This document shows, in pieces, positions 17,397 to 26,516 of a DNA stretch of 64,000 nucleotides. A program made the translations under genes and the position numbers. This DNA is from Porphyromonas catoniae ATCC 51270 (GTDB lineage Bacteria > Bacteroidota > Bacteroidia > Bacteroidales > Porphyromonadaceae). Position 1 is the first letter of the stretch. The number at the start of each line of letters is the position of its first letter. Below the pieces are notes generated by a model that was not told where the DNA came from, ran no database searches, and saw nothing but the letters and a program-made list of their open reading frames with translations. The stretch is from positions 1-64,000 of the forward strand of contig NZ_JDFF01000009.1 in the NCBI RefSeq assembly GCF_000565015.1. Direction: 5' to 3'.

Positions 17397-17900
17397 TTAT
17401 TTATAGCGTCGTTGTGTGCCTTGTATATGAGCATTCCACTGCGTAGGTCTGTGACGAATCGTCAGGACGTAGCTCTCTGCATCGTGCTGCTCCAGTTCAC
17501 AGCGCAGGGCGAGGGAGATGGCAGCTGCCACCTCACCAGGATGTCCACCTAGGCTCTGCTGTAGGGCTAAAGAGATAGCCACAAGAGCTTCGCCTGAGGG
17601 CTGTGAGGAAGAGGAAGAGATAGATGTAGGGGCTGCAGTGGCTGTCGAAGCCTTCTTAGGTTCCTTAGAGGATTCAAAGAATCGCCCCAAGAGCCTAAAG
17701 ACCAAGACTAGCATTACCAAGGCGGCGAAAACAACAAGTACTGCCGTGAAGGTCATGATGAGGCCTGCAGGATCTTGCTCCTGCAAGCGGAGAACCTTTT
17801 CTGGGAGCTCAGTTGTACGATTCTGAGCCCACACGGTACCTGTAGTCGCCCCAGTAAGGGCAAGACCGGCAGATAACGTGAGAAGACGAGCGGTATTCAT
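17397..17900 (-). CDS. mmdD: Small gamma/delta (OadG-type) subunit of the decarboxylase
   Basis: A 167-residue protein with a possible signal segment ending VWAQ, then one strong membrane helix (about residues 48-72, IMTFTAVLVVFAALVMLVL), a Ser/Ala-rich linker and a soluble tail. In the oxaloacetate decarboxylase family this subunit anchors and stabilises the alpha-beta complex. The tail holds an imperfect internal repeat: ALVAISLALQQSLGG and EVAAAISLALRCELEQ. The same module recurs as the separate gene just downstream. Confidence 0.85.
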   Translation of the reverse strand: MNTARLLTLSAGLALTGATTGTVWAQNRTTELPEKVLRLQEQDPAGLIMTFTAVLVVFAALVMLVLVFRLLGRFFESSKEPKKASTATAAPTSISSSSSQPSGEALVAISLALQQSLGGHPGEVAAAISLALRCELEQHDAESYVLTIRHRPTQWNAHIQGTQRRYK

Positions 17901-17948
17901 GCTAGTGTAGCGTTGAATGACTATGCACGGCTAGTGCCAGCTCTTGGA

Positions 17949-19502
17949 CTAGAGAGGCAGGTTGTCGTGCTTCTTTGCTGGGTTGATCTGCTTCTTTGTG
18001 CGGAGTTGCTCGAGGGCACGGATAATACGGAAACGTGTATTACGTGGCTCGATGACATCATCCATGAAGCCATAGGAAGCAGCGTTGTAGGGATTAGCGA
18101 ATGCCTTGCGGTATTCTTCTTCCTTCTGTGCTGCAGCCTCTGCTGGGTTCTCAGCAGCAGCAACTTCCTTAGCAAAGATAACCTCTACGGCACCAGCAGG
18201 GCCCATAACGGCAATCTCAGCAGATGGCCAAGCGAGGTTCACGTCAGAGCGCAGATGCTTGGAGCTCATCACGATGTAGGCACCACCATAGGACTTACGT
18301 AGGGTGACGGTGATCTTAGGTACAGTTGCTTCCCCGTAAGCATAGAGGAGCTTAGCACCATGGACAATGACCCCGTTGTACTCCTGACCGGTACCTGGGA
18401 GGAAGCCTGGTACATCAACGAGGGTAACGAGAGGGATATTGAAGGCGTCACAGAAGCGCACGAAGCGAGCAGCCTTACGAGAGGCGTTGCTATCCAGTGC
18501 ACCAGCCATGACCATAGGCTGGTTAGCTACGATACCAACACTCTGTCCGTTGAAGCGAGCGAAGCCGATGATAATGTTCTTAGCCCAGTCACGGTGGATC
18601 TCTAGGAACTCGCCATTATCGACGATCGTACCGATGACCTCATACATGTTGTAGCCCTTGTTAGGCTGATCAGGGATGATCTCGTTCAGAGCGTCATCTA
18701 CACGATCGATCGCGTCTGTAGGCTCTACACATGGAGCATCCTCCATATTGTTCTGAGGGATGAAGGAGAGCAGGTGACGGATCAGGCGAATACCTTCCTC
18801 TTCGTTATCTACGGCGAAGTGTGCGACACCGCTCTTAGAGGCGTGTACGCTAGCACCACCGAGCTGCTCCTGTGTAACGTCTTCACCCGTTACGGTCTTG
18901 ACAACCTTAGGACCAGTGAGGAACATATAGCTCGTACCCTTGCTCATGATATTGAAGTCCGTGAGGGCGGGCGAATAAACAGCACCACCAGCACAAGGGC
19001 CGAAGATAGCAGAGATCTGAGGTACGACACCGGAGGCAAGGATGTTGTTCTGGAAGATGTCACCATAACCACTGAGGGCATTGATCCCCTCCTGGATACG
19101 AGCACCACCCGAGTCGTTGAGGCCGATCACTGGGGCTCCCATCTCCATAGCGAGCTTCATGACCTTGCAGATCTTCGAGGCGAGCATTTCGGAGAGTGCG
19201 CCACCGAATACAGTGAAGTCCTGAGCAAAGACATAGACGAGACGACCATCGATCGTACCCGATCCTGTGACAACACCGTCGCCGAGGAACTTCGTCTTAT
19301 CGATCCCGAAGTTCGTGGAGCGGTGTAGCACAAATGTATCAATCTCGTCGAAGCTGCCTTCGTCCAGAAGCATGTTGATACGCTCACGAGCCGTGAACTT
19401 ACCCTTCTGGTGCTGGCTATCGATACGCTTCTGCCCACCACCAAGATGAGCTGTGGCACGGAGCTGAATAAGCTCCTTGATTTTCTCTAGTTGAACACTC
19501 AT
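17949..19502 (-). CDS. mmdA: Methylmalonyl-CoA decarboxylase alpha (carboxyltransferase) subunit
   Basis: A 517-residue acyl-CoA carboxyltransferase. Crotonase-fold halves are recognisable: N-terminal [11 protein letters not shown] with oxyanion-hole sequence and C-terminal [29 protein letters not shown] and FAKEV. It transfers CO2 from methylmalonyl-CoA to the biotin of MmdC. The same family includes propionyl-CoA carboxylase beta subunits, but the neighbouring mmdB/C/D genes and the absence of a biotin carboxylase favour the decarboxylase. It is the first gene after a hairpin that separates it from the epimerase. Confidence 0.93.
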   Translation of the reverse strand: MSVQLEKIKELIQLRATAHLGGGQKRIDSQHQKGKFTARERINMLLDEGSFDEIDTFVLHRSTNFGIDKTKFLGDGVVTGSGTIDGRLVYVFAQDFTVFGGALSEMLASKICKVMKLAMEMGAPVIGLNDSGGARIQEGINALSGYGDIFQNNILASGVVPQISAIFGPCAGGAVYSPALTDFNIMSKGTSYMFLTGPKVVKTVTGEDVTQEQLGGASVHASKSGVAHFAVDNEEEGIRLIRHLLSFIPQNNMEDAPCVEPTDAIDRVDDALNEIIPDQPNKGYNMYEVIGTIVDNGEFLEIHRDWAKNIIIGFARFNGQSVGIVANQPMVMAGALDSNASRKAARFVRFCDAFNIPLVTLVDVPGFLPGTGQEYNGVIVHGAKLLYAYGEATVPKITVTLRKSYGGAYIVMSSKHLRSDVNLAWPSAEIAVMGPAGAVEVIFAKEVAAAENPAEAAAQKEEEYRKAFANPYNAASYGFMDDVIEPRNTRFRIIRALEQLRTKKQINPAKKHDNLPL

Positions 19503-19550
19503 ATTATTAGCTTTTAGTCGTTGCTATCGTTGGGGTTGTGAAAGAAAGAA

Positions 19551-19609
19551 GGGATAATAGAAGTGTCTTCACCTTAAATACATAAGGATACGGACGCTTC
19601 TATTATCCC
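19551..19609 (-). terminator. Hairpin between epimerase gene and mmdA
   Basis: GGGATAATAGAAGTGTC at 19551 pairs with the arm ending CTTCTATTATCCC at 19609, one G-T wobble, leaving a loop of about 25 bases. It lies between the epimerase stop and the mmdA start on the minus strand. It either ends the epimerase transcript or reduces read-through into the decarboxylase operon. Confidence 0.75.
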
Positions 19610-19628
19610 ATCATGTCATCAGTAGTGC

Positions 19629-20042
19629 TTACTTGACGTCGCGGTTATCACACAGCTCGGTGAGGACACCTAGCGTACTCTTAGGATGGAGGAACCCAAT
19701 GTTCAGTCCTTCTGCACCCTTACGAGAATGTTTGTCGATTAGCTGAACGCCCTTCTCAGATACCTCTTGGAGCGCTTCGTCCGTGTTGGGGACCGCGAAA
19801 GCGATGTGGTGAATACCTTCGCCACGCTTCTCGATGAACTTAGCGATTGTGCTGTCGGGAGAGGTAGCTTCGAGTAACTCAATCTTCGTCTGACCAACGC
19901 GTAGGAAAGCAGTCTTAACCTTCTGGTCTGCGACTTCCTCGATGTTGTAGCACTTCAGCCCAAGTACACCTTCGTAGTAGGGCAGGGATTCTTCGATGCT
20001 CTTGACAGCGATCCCAAGATGTTCAATGTGTGAGAGGTTCAT
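19629..20042 (-). CDS. mce: Methylmalonyl-CoA epimerase
   Basis: A 137-residue glyoxalase/VOC-fold enzyme that interconverts (R)- and (S)-methylmalonyl-CoA. Motifs: the start IEHLGIAVKSIEESLPYYEG (metal-binding His), TKIELLEATSP, GIHHIAFAV and GVLTELC, with the expected metal His/Glu ligands. I chose 20042 since the 46 residues upstream in frame are not conserved-looking and run across the promoter region. The epimerase links the mutase product to the decarboxylase encoded next. Confidence 0.92.
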   Translation of the reverse strand: MNLSHIEHLGIAVKSIEESLPYYEGVLGLKCYNIEEVADQKVKTAFLRVGQTKIELLEATSPDSTIAKFIEKRGEGIHHIAFAVPNTDEALQEVSEKGVQLIDKHSRKGAEGLNIGFLHPKSTLGVLTELCDNRDVK

Positions 20043-20109
20043 AGCTCTTACTTGCTTTGAATGGATATGTTTGAGGTGTGAGACCTTCCCACACCGAAGT
20101 TCATACCAC

Positions 20110-20117
20110 AAAAGTAA
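20110..20117 (-). promoter_or_regulatory. Putative -7 promoter element (TACTTTTG)
   Basis: On the minus strand, TACTTTTG exactly fits TAnnTTTG, about 70 bases ahead of the epimerase start chosen here. It lies inside the longer in-frame extension, which supports the shorter protein. Confidence 0.5.
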
Positions 20118-20352
20118 GAAATAATCACATTCATAGCACTTTCTTCCTTGGCACAAAGGCACGCAAAAAAAGCCTCCCAACTTTCTACCTCCATATTAAT
20201 AAGGTATAGGGACACCATCCTCTACTACCCTCCCCCCTTCCTTACCTCTCCTATTCCGCACCACTCTTCAACCTCAAAAACAGCAGCAAAAAGACATCAC
20301 ATAAAAGCATATAAATCAACATCATAGAAAGGAGTAAATAATCCTCCTCAAC

Positions 20353-20459
20353 GACTTACCACAACTCGCCACAACGAGTTACCATAACTCGTCTTGATGA
20401 GTTACCATAACTCTCCATAGCGAGTTACCATAACTCTTGATAACGAGTTATGGTAACTC
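20353..20459. repeat. Five-unit palindrome array (family A, 23-bp pitch)
   Basis: Core GAGTTACCATAACTC (GAGTTA and TAACTC arms around CCA). Units begin at 20353, 20376, 20399, 20422 and 20445, each 23 bases apart. The first is a variant (GACTTACCACAACTC) and the last is inverted (GAGTTATGGTAACTC). The 8-base spacers vary. It lies in the divergent gap between the epimerase and tsaD. Same family at 37861, 46922 and 60984. Apart from it and a few promoter-like motifs, 20181-20646 shows nothing. Confidence 0.92.
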
Positions 20460-20646
20460 GTTGAAGCCCCCTACAAACGCCCTATTTATGCACATCCTCG
20501 AGGGGTGTGTTTAGATTTTGAAGAAATGGCGGCACCACAGATGGACAACTTACCAGACAGGCACCCAAGCAAAGATAAGCACACAGTTTTAGTCAGGCAG
20601 AGGGATTCTTTCGGCTAGATAGACAGGTCGTGCAGGGACATTTTCG

Positions 20647-20654
20647 TACTTTTG
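20647..20654 (+). promoter_or_regulatory. Putative -7 promoter element (TACTTTTG)
   Basis: Exact TAnnTTTG match 30 bases upstream of the tsaD start, giving a short leader of about 23 bases. It favours the ATG at 20684 over the upstream in-frame codon at 20630. Confidence 0.55.
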
Positions 20655-20683
20655 TGACGATTGATTTTGGCAGCAACTATAGA

Positions 20684-21712
20684 ATGAATCAAACGCCTAT
20701 CATACTTGGGATTGAGAGTTCGTGTGACGACACCTCCGCCGCCGTACTGCGGGGGCGCACTTTGCTCAGCAACGTTATCGCCTCGCAAGCTGTACACACA
20801 GCCTATGGCGGTGTTGTCCCCGAGCTGGCCTCACGTGCCCATGAGCAGAATATCGTGCCTGTTGTCAGTGAGGCTCTCCGCCGTGCAGGTGTCACGGCGA
20901 GAGACCTTGACGCTATTGCCTTCACTCGAGGGCCAGGTCTTTTGGGCTCACTTCTCGTAGGGACGAACTTCGCCAAAGGGCTATCCCTCGCCCTTGACAT
21001 CCCAATGGTGGAGGTGAACCACCTACATGCACACGTCTTGGCTCACTTCATCGAGGAGCCAGAGGGAGAGAAGCGTGACGCACCAGAGTTCCCATTCCTT
21101 TGCCTGCTTGTCTCAGGTGGCAATTCACAAATCATCCTCGTGCGCTCTGCCTCAGACATGCAAATCATCGGTCAGACAATCGATGATGCGGCTGGAGAGG
21201 CCTTTGACAAATGTGCCAAGGTAATGGGCCTTGGCTACCCAGGAGGACCTGTAGTCAATCGCCTCGCCAGCCTAGGTAACCCCAAGGCCTTCCCTTTTAG
21301 TAAGCCTCACATTGCAGGCTATGACTATAGCTTCAGCGGACTGAAAACCTCCTTCCTCTATACCCTTCGTGATGAGCTTGTCAAGAACCCCAACTTCATC
21401 GAGGAGCGCAAAGAGGACCTTTGTGCCTCGCTTCAACATACAGTGATTGAAATCCTCATGAAGAAGCTCCGTCAGGCAGCTAAAGACTTAGGCATACGAC
21501 AGGTAGCAGTGGCTGGCGGTGTATCTGCCAATACTGGGCTAAGGGAGGCCTTCGCAGACCATGCTCGCAGATATGGGTGGAAGATCTTCATCCCTCCATT
21601 TGCCTATACGACAGATAATGCGGCTATGGTCGCCATGAATGGTTACTTCAGTTTCCTCGAGGGGAAGCGTTGCTCACTGGAGGCTGTTCCCTTTGCACGT
21701 GTCATGATGTGA
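20684..21712 (+). CDS. tsaD: tRNA N6-adenosine threonylcarbamoyltransferase
   Basis: A 342-residue ASKHA-fold enzyme that adds threonylcarbamoyl to A37 of ANN-reading tRNAs with TsaB and TsaE. Metal ligands form HxxxH at H113-H117 (VNHLHAHVLAH). Other motifs: ESSCDDTSAAV at the N-terminus, FTRGPGLLGSLL, LVSGGNSQI, and VAGGVSANTGLRE. Full length for the family. It begins a plus-strand operon with cinA two bases behind. Confidence 0.96.
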   Translation: MNQTPIILGIESSCDDTSAAVLRGRTLLSNVIASQAVHTAYGGVVPELASRAHEQNIVPVVSEALRRAGVTARDLDAIAFTRGPGLLGSLLVGTNFAKGLSLALDIPMVEVNHLHAHVLAHFIEEPEGEKRDAPEFPFLCLLVSGGNSQIILVRSASDMQIIGQTIDDAAGEAFDKCAKVMGLGYPGGPVVNRLASLGNPKAFPFSKPHIAGYDYSFSGLKTSFLYTLRDELVKNPNFIEERKEDLCASLQHTVIEILMKKLRQAAKDLGIRQVAVAGGVSANTGLREAFADHARRYGWKIFIPPFAYTTDNAAMVAMNGYFSFLEGKRCSLEAVPFARVMM

Positions 21713-21714
21713 TC

Positions 21715-22227
21715 ATGGACGAACTCAAGCTAGAGGAGCAGATTGGTAAGATACTCCGACACAAAGGGCTAAGTATTGCCACGGCAGAGAGCTGTACCGT
21801 GGGTAGTATATGCGCTCAGATAGGTCGTGTAGCTGGAGCATCAGACTATCTGCAAGGGGGCATCATCGCCTATCAAGCAGAGCTCAAGGACGAGCTACTA
21901 GGTGTCCCCCTATCACTCATAGAGAAGCATCATGTAGTCAGTAGAGAGGTCGCTGAAGCTATGGCACTAGGCGTCTCAGAGCGACTACATACAGATATAG
22001 GCATCGCCTCCACAGGCATTGCTGGTCCAACAGGCGGTGACTCCATACGTCCCGTAGGCACAGTTTGGCTCGCCGCTGTATGGCATCATCCCGAGGGAGA
22101 CCGACTAAGATGTAAGCAACTACATCTGATGGGTAACCGTACAGAGAATATAGCCAAGGCTGCTGAAGAAGCCCTCTATCTCGTCATTGACCTATTGCAA
22201 TCTACCGACCCATCCACCGAACAATGA
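21715..22227 (+). CDS. pncC: CinA C-terminal family protein / nicotinamide-nucleotide amidase
   Basis: A 170-residue protein equal to the C-terminal domain of CinA, with no N-terminal molybdopterin-like domain. Motifs: AESCTVGSICAQIG, YLQGGIIAYQ, STGIAGPTGGDS, and GTVWLA. Stand-alone versions deamidate nicotinamide mononucleotide in pyridine nucleotide salvage. The start at 21715 follows the tsaD stop by two bases; an upstream in-frame codon overlaps tsaD. It overlaps the next gene by four bases (ATGA). Confidence 0.9.
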   Translation: MDELKLEEQIGKILRHKGLSIATAESCTVGSICAQIGRVAGASDYLQGGIIAYQAELKDELLGVPLSLIEKHHVVSREVAEAMALGVSERLHTDIGIASTGIAGPTGGDSIRPVGTVWLAAVWHHPEGDRLRCKQLHLMGNRTENIAKAAEEALYLVIDLLQSTDPSTEQ

Positions 22228-23669
22228 TACACTTTACCCATCGCATACGTTCCCTAGTGGGCATTACACTCTTCCTCCTCTCCCCCCTACTGTCAAGCGT
22301 CCGAGCCCAAGCACTCTCCTCCCGGAGTCTACTCTACAGAACGGGACTAAGCTATACTGTACAGCAAAGCACAGGCTGGGGCAAGGGCAAGGCGGTCATT
22401 ACATCCACTGTCCCGTACAGCCCTGCACACAGGGCAGGGCTACATACGGGGGACATCATCGAGGAGATTGATGGCATCCCGACAGCCAAGTTACAGCTAG
22501 AGGAGTTGCACTCCTTGCTGGAGCGTCCACAGACGGTACATCTACTCACCATCACAAGCCTAGGCAAGGGTACAAGAAAAGTTGTGTTACGCCCAGAGAG
22601 CAAACCTCAAGGGAGCGTGACCGAGCGAGAGCTAGCACGTGCCTTCGCATATTACAGTCTTCAGGATGAGATGGAGCGTACGGTCTCTTACCCTTTCATC
22701 TATGAGACTTCCACTGCGTATGACCTTACTCAGGCTCATACCTTTGCCTTTGCTCCCTCCACAGAGAGCAATAGAGCATTGGATGAAGCTCTTTATGCCC
22801 AAGTGGCAGAGCAACTGAAGGACATGGGGCTAAAGGCTGATGCCTCAAGCCCAGATCTCATCATCGAGTGCTTCTACGAACTACGCCCCAACTCCAGCCA
22901 AGAGCGTGATACATCCATCCCAAGGTACACGAGCGTATTCAATCCCAGCCTTAGGGACTTCGTTACCCTCCCCCTGCTCCCCTCTGAGGCAAACGCTATG
23001 GGTCAGTACACCATACAACTCACAGTCCAGTTCTCTAGACCGAACACGACGGGTCGCCCCATCTGGGTGTGTACCTCTCGTAGCGCACTGAGTGAGGCTA
23101 TGACGCTCAAGGATTACGCACACTACATGCTTCCCTTGATGCTTGAGGGATTTCCCTATGTCAGTTCACCCAAGCGTCCTACTTTTCAGATCCACATCTC
23201 ACGCTATAACTACACGGGTATTATCTACGATGGCTCAGAGCTCAATCTCATCAGAGACATTGAGGATCATTCCCCCGCCTTCCGAGCAGGGCTACGCTGT
23301 GGAGATCGTATCCTCAGTATCAATGGGCGTAAGCTCAATCCTACAAACCCCAGCGAACTCTCTAAGCTATACCTGAACTTCATCTCTGACACCAATCGCT
23401 ATCGAGACTCCAAACAGAGTGCTTCCTCAGACCTACAAGGGGGGGCAGGGGTAAGCTACTGGGACAAGTCCAACTACGCCAATATCCGTAAGGCCTTTGA
23501 TCAAGACAAGTATGCTACCTTCTTCAGCTATCTATTCTCCTTCCGTCCCTATATCAATGAGACTGAGCATCGAGAGCTGATCCTTGAGATTCAGCGTGGC
23601 ACATCAACCTATACCCTCACGCTACACCCTGAGTTCAGGGACGAAACCACCATTACCCCTATCTCTTGA
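22224..23669 (+). CDS. Secreted PDZ protein with DUF4136-like domain
   Basis: A 481-residue exported protein, signal peptide ending SVRAQ (Gln at mature position 1). A PDZ-like domain covers about residues 45-125 (SPAHRAGLHTGDIIEEIDGI), a middle domain about 150-305 resembles DUF4136 (LIIECFYELRP, YTIQLTVQF), and a second PDZ-like domain about 335-380 has SPAFRAGLRCGDRILSINGR. No protease residues are seen, so it is likely a binding or scaffold protein in the periplasm or outer membrane. It overlaps cinA by four bases and leads directly into cvfB. Confidence 0.75.
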   Translation: MIHFTHRIRSLVGITLFLLSPLLSSVRAQALSSRSLLYRTGLSYTVQQSTGWGKGKAVITSTVPYSPAHRAGLHTGDIIEEIDGIPTAKLQLEELHSLLERPQTVHLLTITSLGKGTRKVVLRPESKPQGSVTERELARAFAYYSLQDEMERTVSYPFIYETSTAYDLTQAHTFAFAPSTESNRALDEALYAQVAEQLKDMGLKADASSPDLIIECFYELRPNSSQERDTSIPRYTSVFNPSLRDFVTLPLLPSEANAMGQYTIQLTVQFSRPNTTGRPIWVCTSRSALSEAMTLKDYAHYMLPLMLEGFPYVSSPKRPTFQIHISRYNYTGIIYDGSELNLIRDIEDHSPAFRAGLRCGDRILSINGRKLNPTNPSELSKLYLNFISDTNRYRDSKQSASSDLQGGAGVSYWDKSNYANIRKAFDQDKYATFFSYLFSFRPYINETEHRELILEIQRGTSTYTLTLHPEFRDETTITPIS

Positions 23670-23674
23670 TCATC

Positions 23675-24580
23675 ATGGACGTACAGCCCAAGAAGCTCAC
23701 AGCCTATCAGCTAGGGCGTCGGCAGGAGCTCCCCATATTACGTTTTGTCTCTGTCGGTGCTTACCTTGATGGAGGACTGCAAGACATCCTGCTACCGACA
23801 AAGTATATCCCCACCGGTGCAAAAGAAGGAGATCTTGTCTCTGTCTTCGTCTATCATGATAACGAAGGGCGACTTATCGCTACAACACTTACCCCACTAG
23901 CAGAGGTAGGAGAAGTGGCCTATCTCCGCTGTAGCTCTGTAACAGAGGCTGGAGCCTTTATGCACTGGGGTATTCATCGTGATCTCTTTGTCCCCTTCCG
24001 TGAGCAAGCATCACGCATGCAGGAGGGATACAGCTATGTGGTTTACCTCTACATCGACCAGCTGAGCGGGAAGATCGTAGGCTCTGCTCGCCTGAACAAG
24101 CATATTGGTAATACCCCGATCCCCTACATGCCTGGGGAGTCTGTCTCCTGTCTCATCACCGAGCAACACGAGCTAGGCTATCGGTGTGTCATAGAGGATG
24201 CTCATTGGGGCTTTATCTATACAGATGAAGCTCCACGTATGTTACAGCGTGGAGAGAAGCTCACAGCCTATGTTGTACGCATCCGTGAGGACAACAAGGT
24301 TGATCTCTCACTAAGCCCCGTGGGCTATGCCAAGGTAGAGGGCGAGCAGGCTCGCCTACTCCAGTTACTGGAGGTACATGGCGGAGAGCTACCGATTGGA
24401 GACAAGAGTTCGGCCGGGGAAGTACTCAGCCTCACAGGGATGAGCAAAAAGACCTTTAAGATGGCCCTAGGGGCACTCTACAAGGCAAAACTTATAACGC
24501 TCACTCCCACCTCAGTTAGGCTTTCCTCCAATCAGGCTAGTACCCCCTCGGCGCACAGCTCTAAACCACGCTCACACTAG
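23675..24580 (+). CDS. CvfB-like S1 RNA-binding protein
   Basis: A 301-residue protein with repeated S1-like OB domains and a C-terminal winged-helix segment (TGMSKKTFKMALGALYKAKLI). The pattern GGLQDILLPTKYIP, FMHWGIHRDLFVPFREQ, and GFIYTDE matches the conserved virulence factor B family, which binds RNA and affects virulence gene expression in other bacteria. A TTG at 23666 could start it instead, overlapping the previous stop. It is followed by pabB after 32 bases. Confidence 0.85.
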   Translation: MDVQPKKLTAYQLGRRQELPILRFVSVGAYLDGGLQDILLPTKYIPTGAKEGDLVSVFVYHDNEGRLIATTLTPLAEVGEVAYLRCSSVTEAGAFMHWGIHRDLFVPFREQASRMQEGYSYVVYLYIDQLSGKIVGSARLNKHIGNTPIPYMPGESVSCLITEQHELGYRCVIEDAHWGFIYTDEAPRMLQRGEKLTAYVVRIREDNKVDLSLSPVGYAKVEGEQARLLQLLEVHGGELPIGDKSSAGEVLSLTGMSKKTFKMALGALYKAKLITLTPTSVRLSSNQASTPSAHSSKPRSH

Positions 24581-24612
24581 CCCATAGCCCCTCTACACCC
24601 ACCCTAAAACAC

Positions 24613-25608
24613 ATGTCACTCCCCTTTGTACCCTCTCCTGAGGTCAGGGCTACCCTAGCATCCATGAACAAGGCTTCATGCACGGGTCAGCCCTTCTTCT
24701 TTGCTCTTGACTTTGAGCTTCAGAGAGGGATATTCATCTCCTCCCCACTGGGGGCAAGTACACCCCAAGTATTCTTTGATTTCCCGAGTGCAAAGACTTC
24801 CCTCCCAGAGGCACCTTCTATCCCCATCGAACTCGTAGCACACCCGGAGGACTTCCCCACCTATGAGCGACGGTTCAAACACATACAGCAGGGCTTACTT
24901 CGAGGGGATAGCTTTTTGGCCAACCTCACCATACGTACCCCCATCGAGAGTACAGCCAGCCTAGAGCAAATCTACCTAGCCTCTGAGGCTCGCTACAAGG
25001 TCCTCTTTCCTCATCGCTTTGTCTCCTTCTCTCCCGAGTGCTTTGTGACTATTCAGGCAGATGAGATAAGCACCCACCCGATGAAGGGTACAATAGATGC
25101 CACCCTACCCCACGCTGCCGAACGTCTTCGCTCTGACTACAAGGAGAGCTGTGAGCATCATACCATCGTAGATCTGATGCGTAATGACCTCAGTCGTGTA
25201 GCTACATCCGTCCGAGTTGCACGCTTCAAGTACCTCACCGAGCTACATACCATCAAAGGGTCACTCCTACAGATGAGCAGTGAGGTACGAGGGCAAATCA
25301 TGCCAGCCTACCGACACGCTCTGGGTGACCTCATGAGGGAGCTACTACCTGCGGGGTCGATCTGTGGTGCACCCAAAGGAAAGACCCTCGAACTCATCCA
25401 AGAAGCCGAAGGTTGCCCTCGGGGCTACTACTCTGGTGTATGTGGCTACTTTGATGGCAAGGATTTGGACTCTGCCGTGCTTATCCGCTACGTAGAAGAG
25501 GCTCAAGATGGACAACTCTACTACCGCTCAGGGGGCGGGATTACCATTAATAGCCGAGCAGAAGACGAGTACCAAGAATGTATTCAGAAAATCTACATCC
25601 CTCAGTAA
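24613..25608 (+). CDS. pabB: Aminodeoxychorismate synthase component I
   Basis: A 331-residue chorismate-utilising enzyme, shorter than the E. coli form because the N-terminal subdomain is reduced, as usual in Bacteroidetes. Motifs: GDSFLANLTIRTPI, RFVSFSPECFV, HPMKGTIDATLP, MRNDLSRVATSVRV, PAGSICGAPKGKTLELI, and YYSGVCGYFDG. It makes 4-amino-4-deoxychorismate for folate. No glutaminase (pabA) is nearby, so ammonia or an amidotransferase encoded elsewhere is required. pabC overlaps its 3' end by 31 bases in another frame. Confidence 0.9.
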   Translation: MSLPFVPSPEVRATLASMNKASCTGQPFFFALDFELQRGIFISSPLGASTPQVFFDFPSAKTSLPEAPSIPIELVAHPEDFPTYERRFKHIQQGLLRGDSFLANLTIRTPIESTASLEQIYLASEARYKVLFPHRFVSFSPECFVTIQADEISTHPMKGTIDATLPHAAERLRSDYKESCEHHTIVDLMRNDLSRVATSVRVARFKYLTELHTIKGSLLQMSSEVRGQIMPAYRHALGDLMRELLPAGSICGAPKGKTLELIQEAEGCPRGYYSGVCGYFDGKDLDSAVLIRYVEEAQDGQLYYRSGGGITINSRAEDEYQECIQKIYIPQ

Positions 25609-26216
25609 GCTTCATCGAAACACTCCGCTCTGAAGGGGGAAGACTCCACGGACTAGATAGGCACTTAGCACGGCTTCGGGGGACGGTGCTAGCTCATGGT
25701 GGCACCCTCCGAGAGGATGAAGTACTCCACCATCTTTCCTCTATCCCCCTACCCACCGAGGGTATCCACCGCCTCACCCTAACCTATGATTCGGAAAGCA
25801 TACTTAGCCACCAAACCATCCCTTACCAGCGAAGAGCCATTCACCACCTCCAGCTATGCACCTTGCCCCCACGCTTTACCTACCGTTACAAATACGCTGA
25901 CCGCTCCTATTTCTTAAATGCGCAGTCCACACTACCACCAGAGACCGAGGCACTCTTCCTACGTCCCGATGGTAGGATCACCGACACAACCTTTACAAAC
26001 ATCCTACTAGAGCTCGAGGACGGAAGTCTTGTTACCCCTGCATACCCTCTTCTCAAGGGTACACAACGAGCCTTCCTCATCGAGCAAGGTCTAGTGTATG
26101 AGCAGGATCATCTCACACCTCAAGACCTTGCCCGCTGTCGCTCCATACGCCTAATCAATGCCATGCTCCCACTGGAGGAAGCAATCATCCTTGCTCCAGA
26201 CCAAGTCTATCCCTAG
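25578..26216 (+). CDS. pabC: Aminodeoxychorismate lyase (class IV aminotransferase fold)
   Basis: A 212-residue PLP enzyme that splits aminodeoxychorismate into p-aminobenzoate and pyruvate. The PLP lysine is in RYKYADRSYF. Class IV fold features are FIETLRSEGGRLHGLDRHLARL at the start and DGRITDTTFTNILLELEDG plus TPAYPLLKGTQRAFLI near the end. It is somewhat short for the family (usually 220-270). The 31-base overlap with pabB implies coupled translation; the pair forms the last genes of the operon. Confidence 0.85.
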   Translation: MYSENLHPSVSFIETLRSEGGRLHGLDRHLARLRGTVLAHGGTLREDEVLHHLSSIPLPTEGIHRLTLTYDSESILSHQTIPYQRRAIHHLQLCTLPPRFTYRYKYADRSYFLNAQSTLPPETEALFLRPDGRITDTTFTNILLELEDGSLVTPAYPLLKGTQRAFLIEQGLVYEQDHLTPQDLARCRSIRLINAMLPLEEAIILAPDQVYP

Positions 26217-26370
26217 TAACACGCCTTCTCTAGGCTTCAGCCCCTTCCCAACGAGCCTCACTGAGCCACTCCCTCCTAGGGGCTTTAGCCAATTTACTTC
26301 TACCCAAGCTCCCTCTTTCCCCTAAAGCAAACAAGCCCCCTCAGCAAGCCCCTAAGGCACGTCCATTACT

Positions 26371-26477
26371 ACCCTTGCAAGGGTTACGCAGAGACCCATG
26401 CAAGGGCTTGCGAGGACACCCTAGCATGGGTCTCCTTAGGTAGCCTTGCATGGGTTCCCCAAGACCCTAATGAGGGT
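26371..26477. repeat. Five-unit palindrome array (family B, 22-24 bp pitch)
   Basis: Core ACCC(A/T)TGCA(A/T)GGGT. Units begin at about 26371, 26394, 26418, 26442 and 26464, with spacings 23, 24, 24 and 22. The best copy is ACCCTTGCAAGGGT; the last is degenerate (ACCCTAATGAGGGT). The array is in the convergent gap between pabC and the ATP-grasp gene. Same family at 33030-33139. The remainder of 26217-26516 shows nothing. Confidence 0.85.
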
Positions 26478-26516
26478 ACTCGGGGAAGATGTTTCATGCA
26501 AAAGGGTGGAAAAAGC

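Noticed and set aside
17949-19502. Propionyl-CoA carboxylase beta subunit
   Set aside because: Same fold, but mmdB/C/D partners and no biotin carboxylase favour a decarboxylase.
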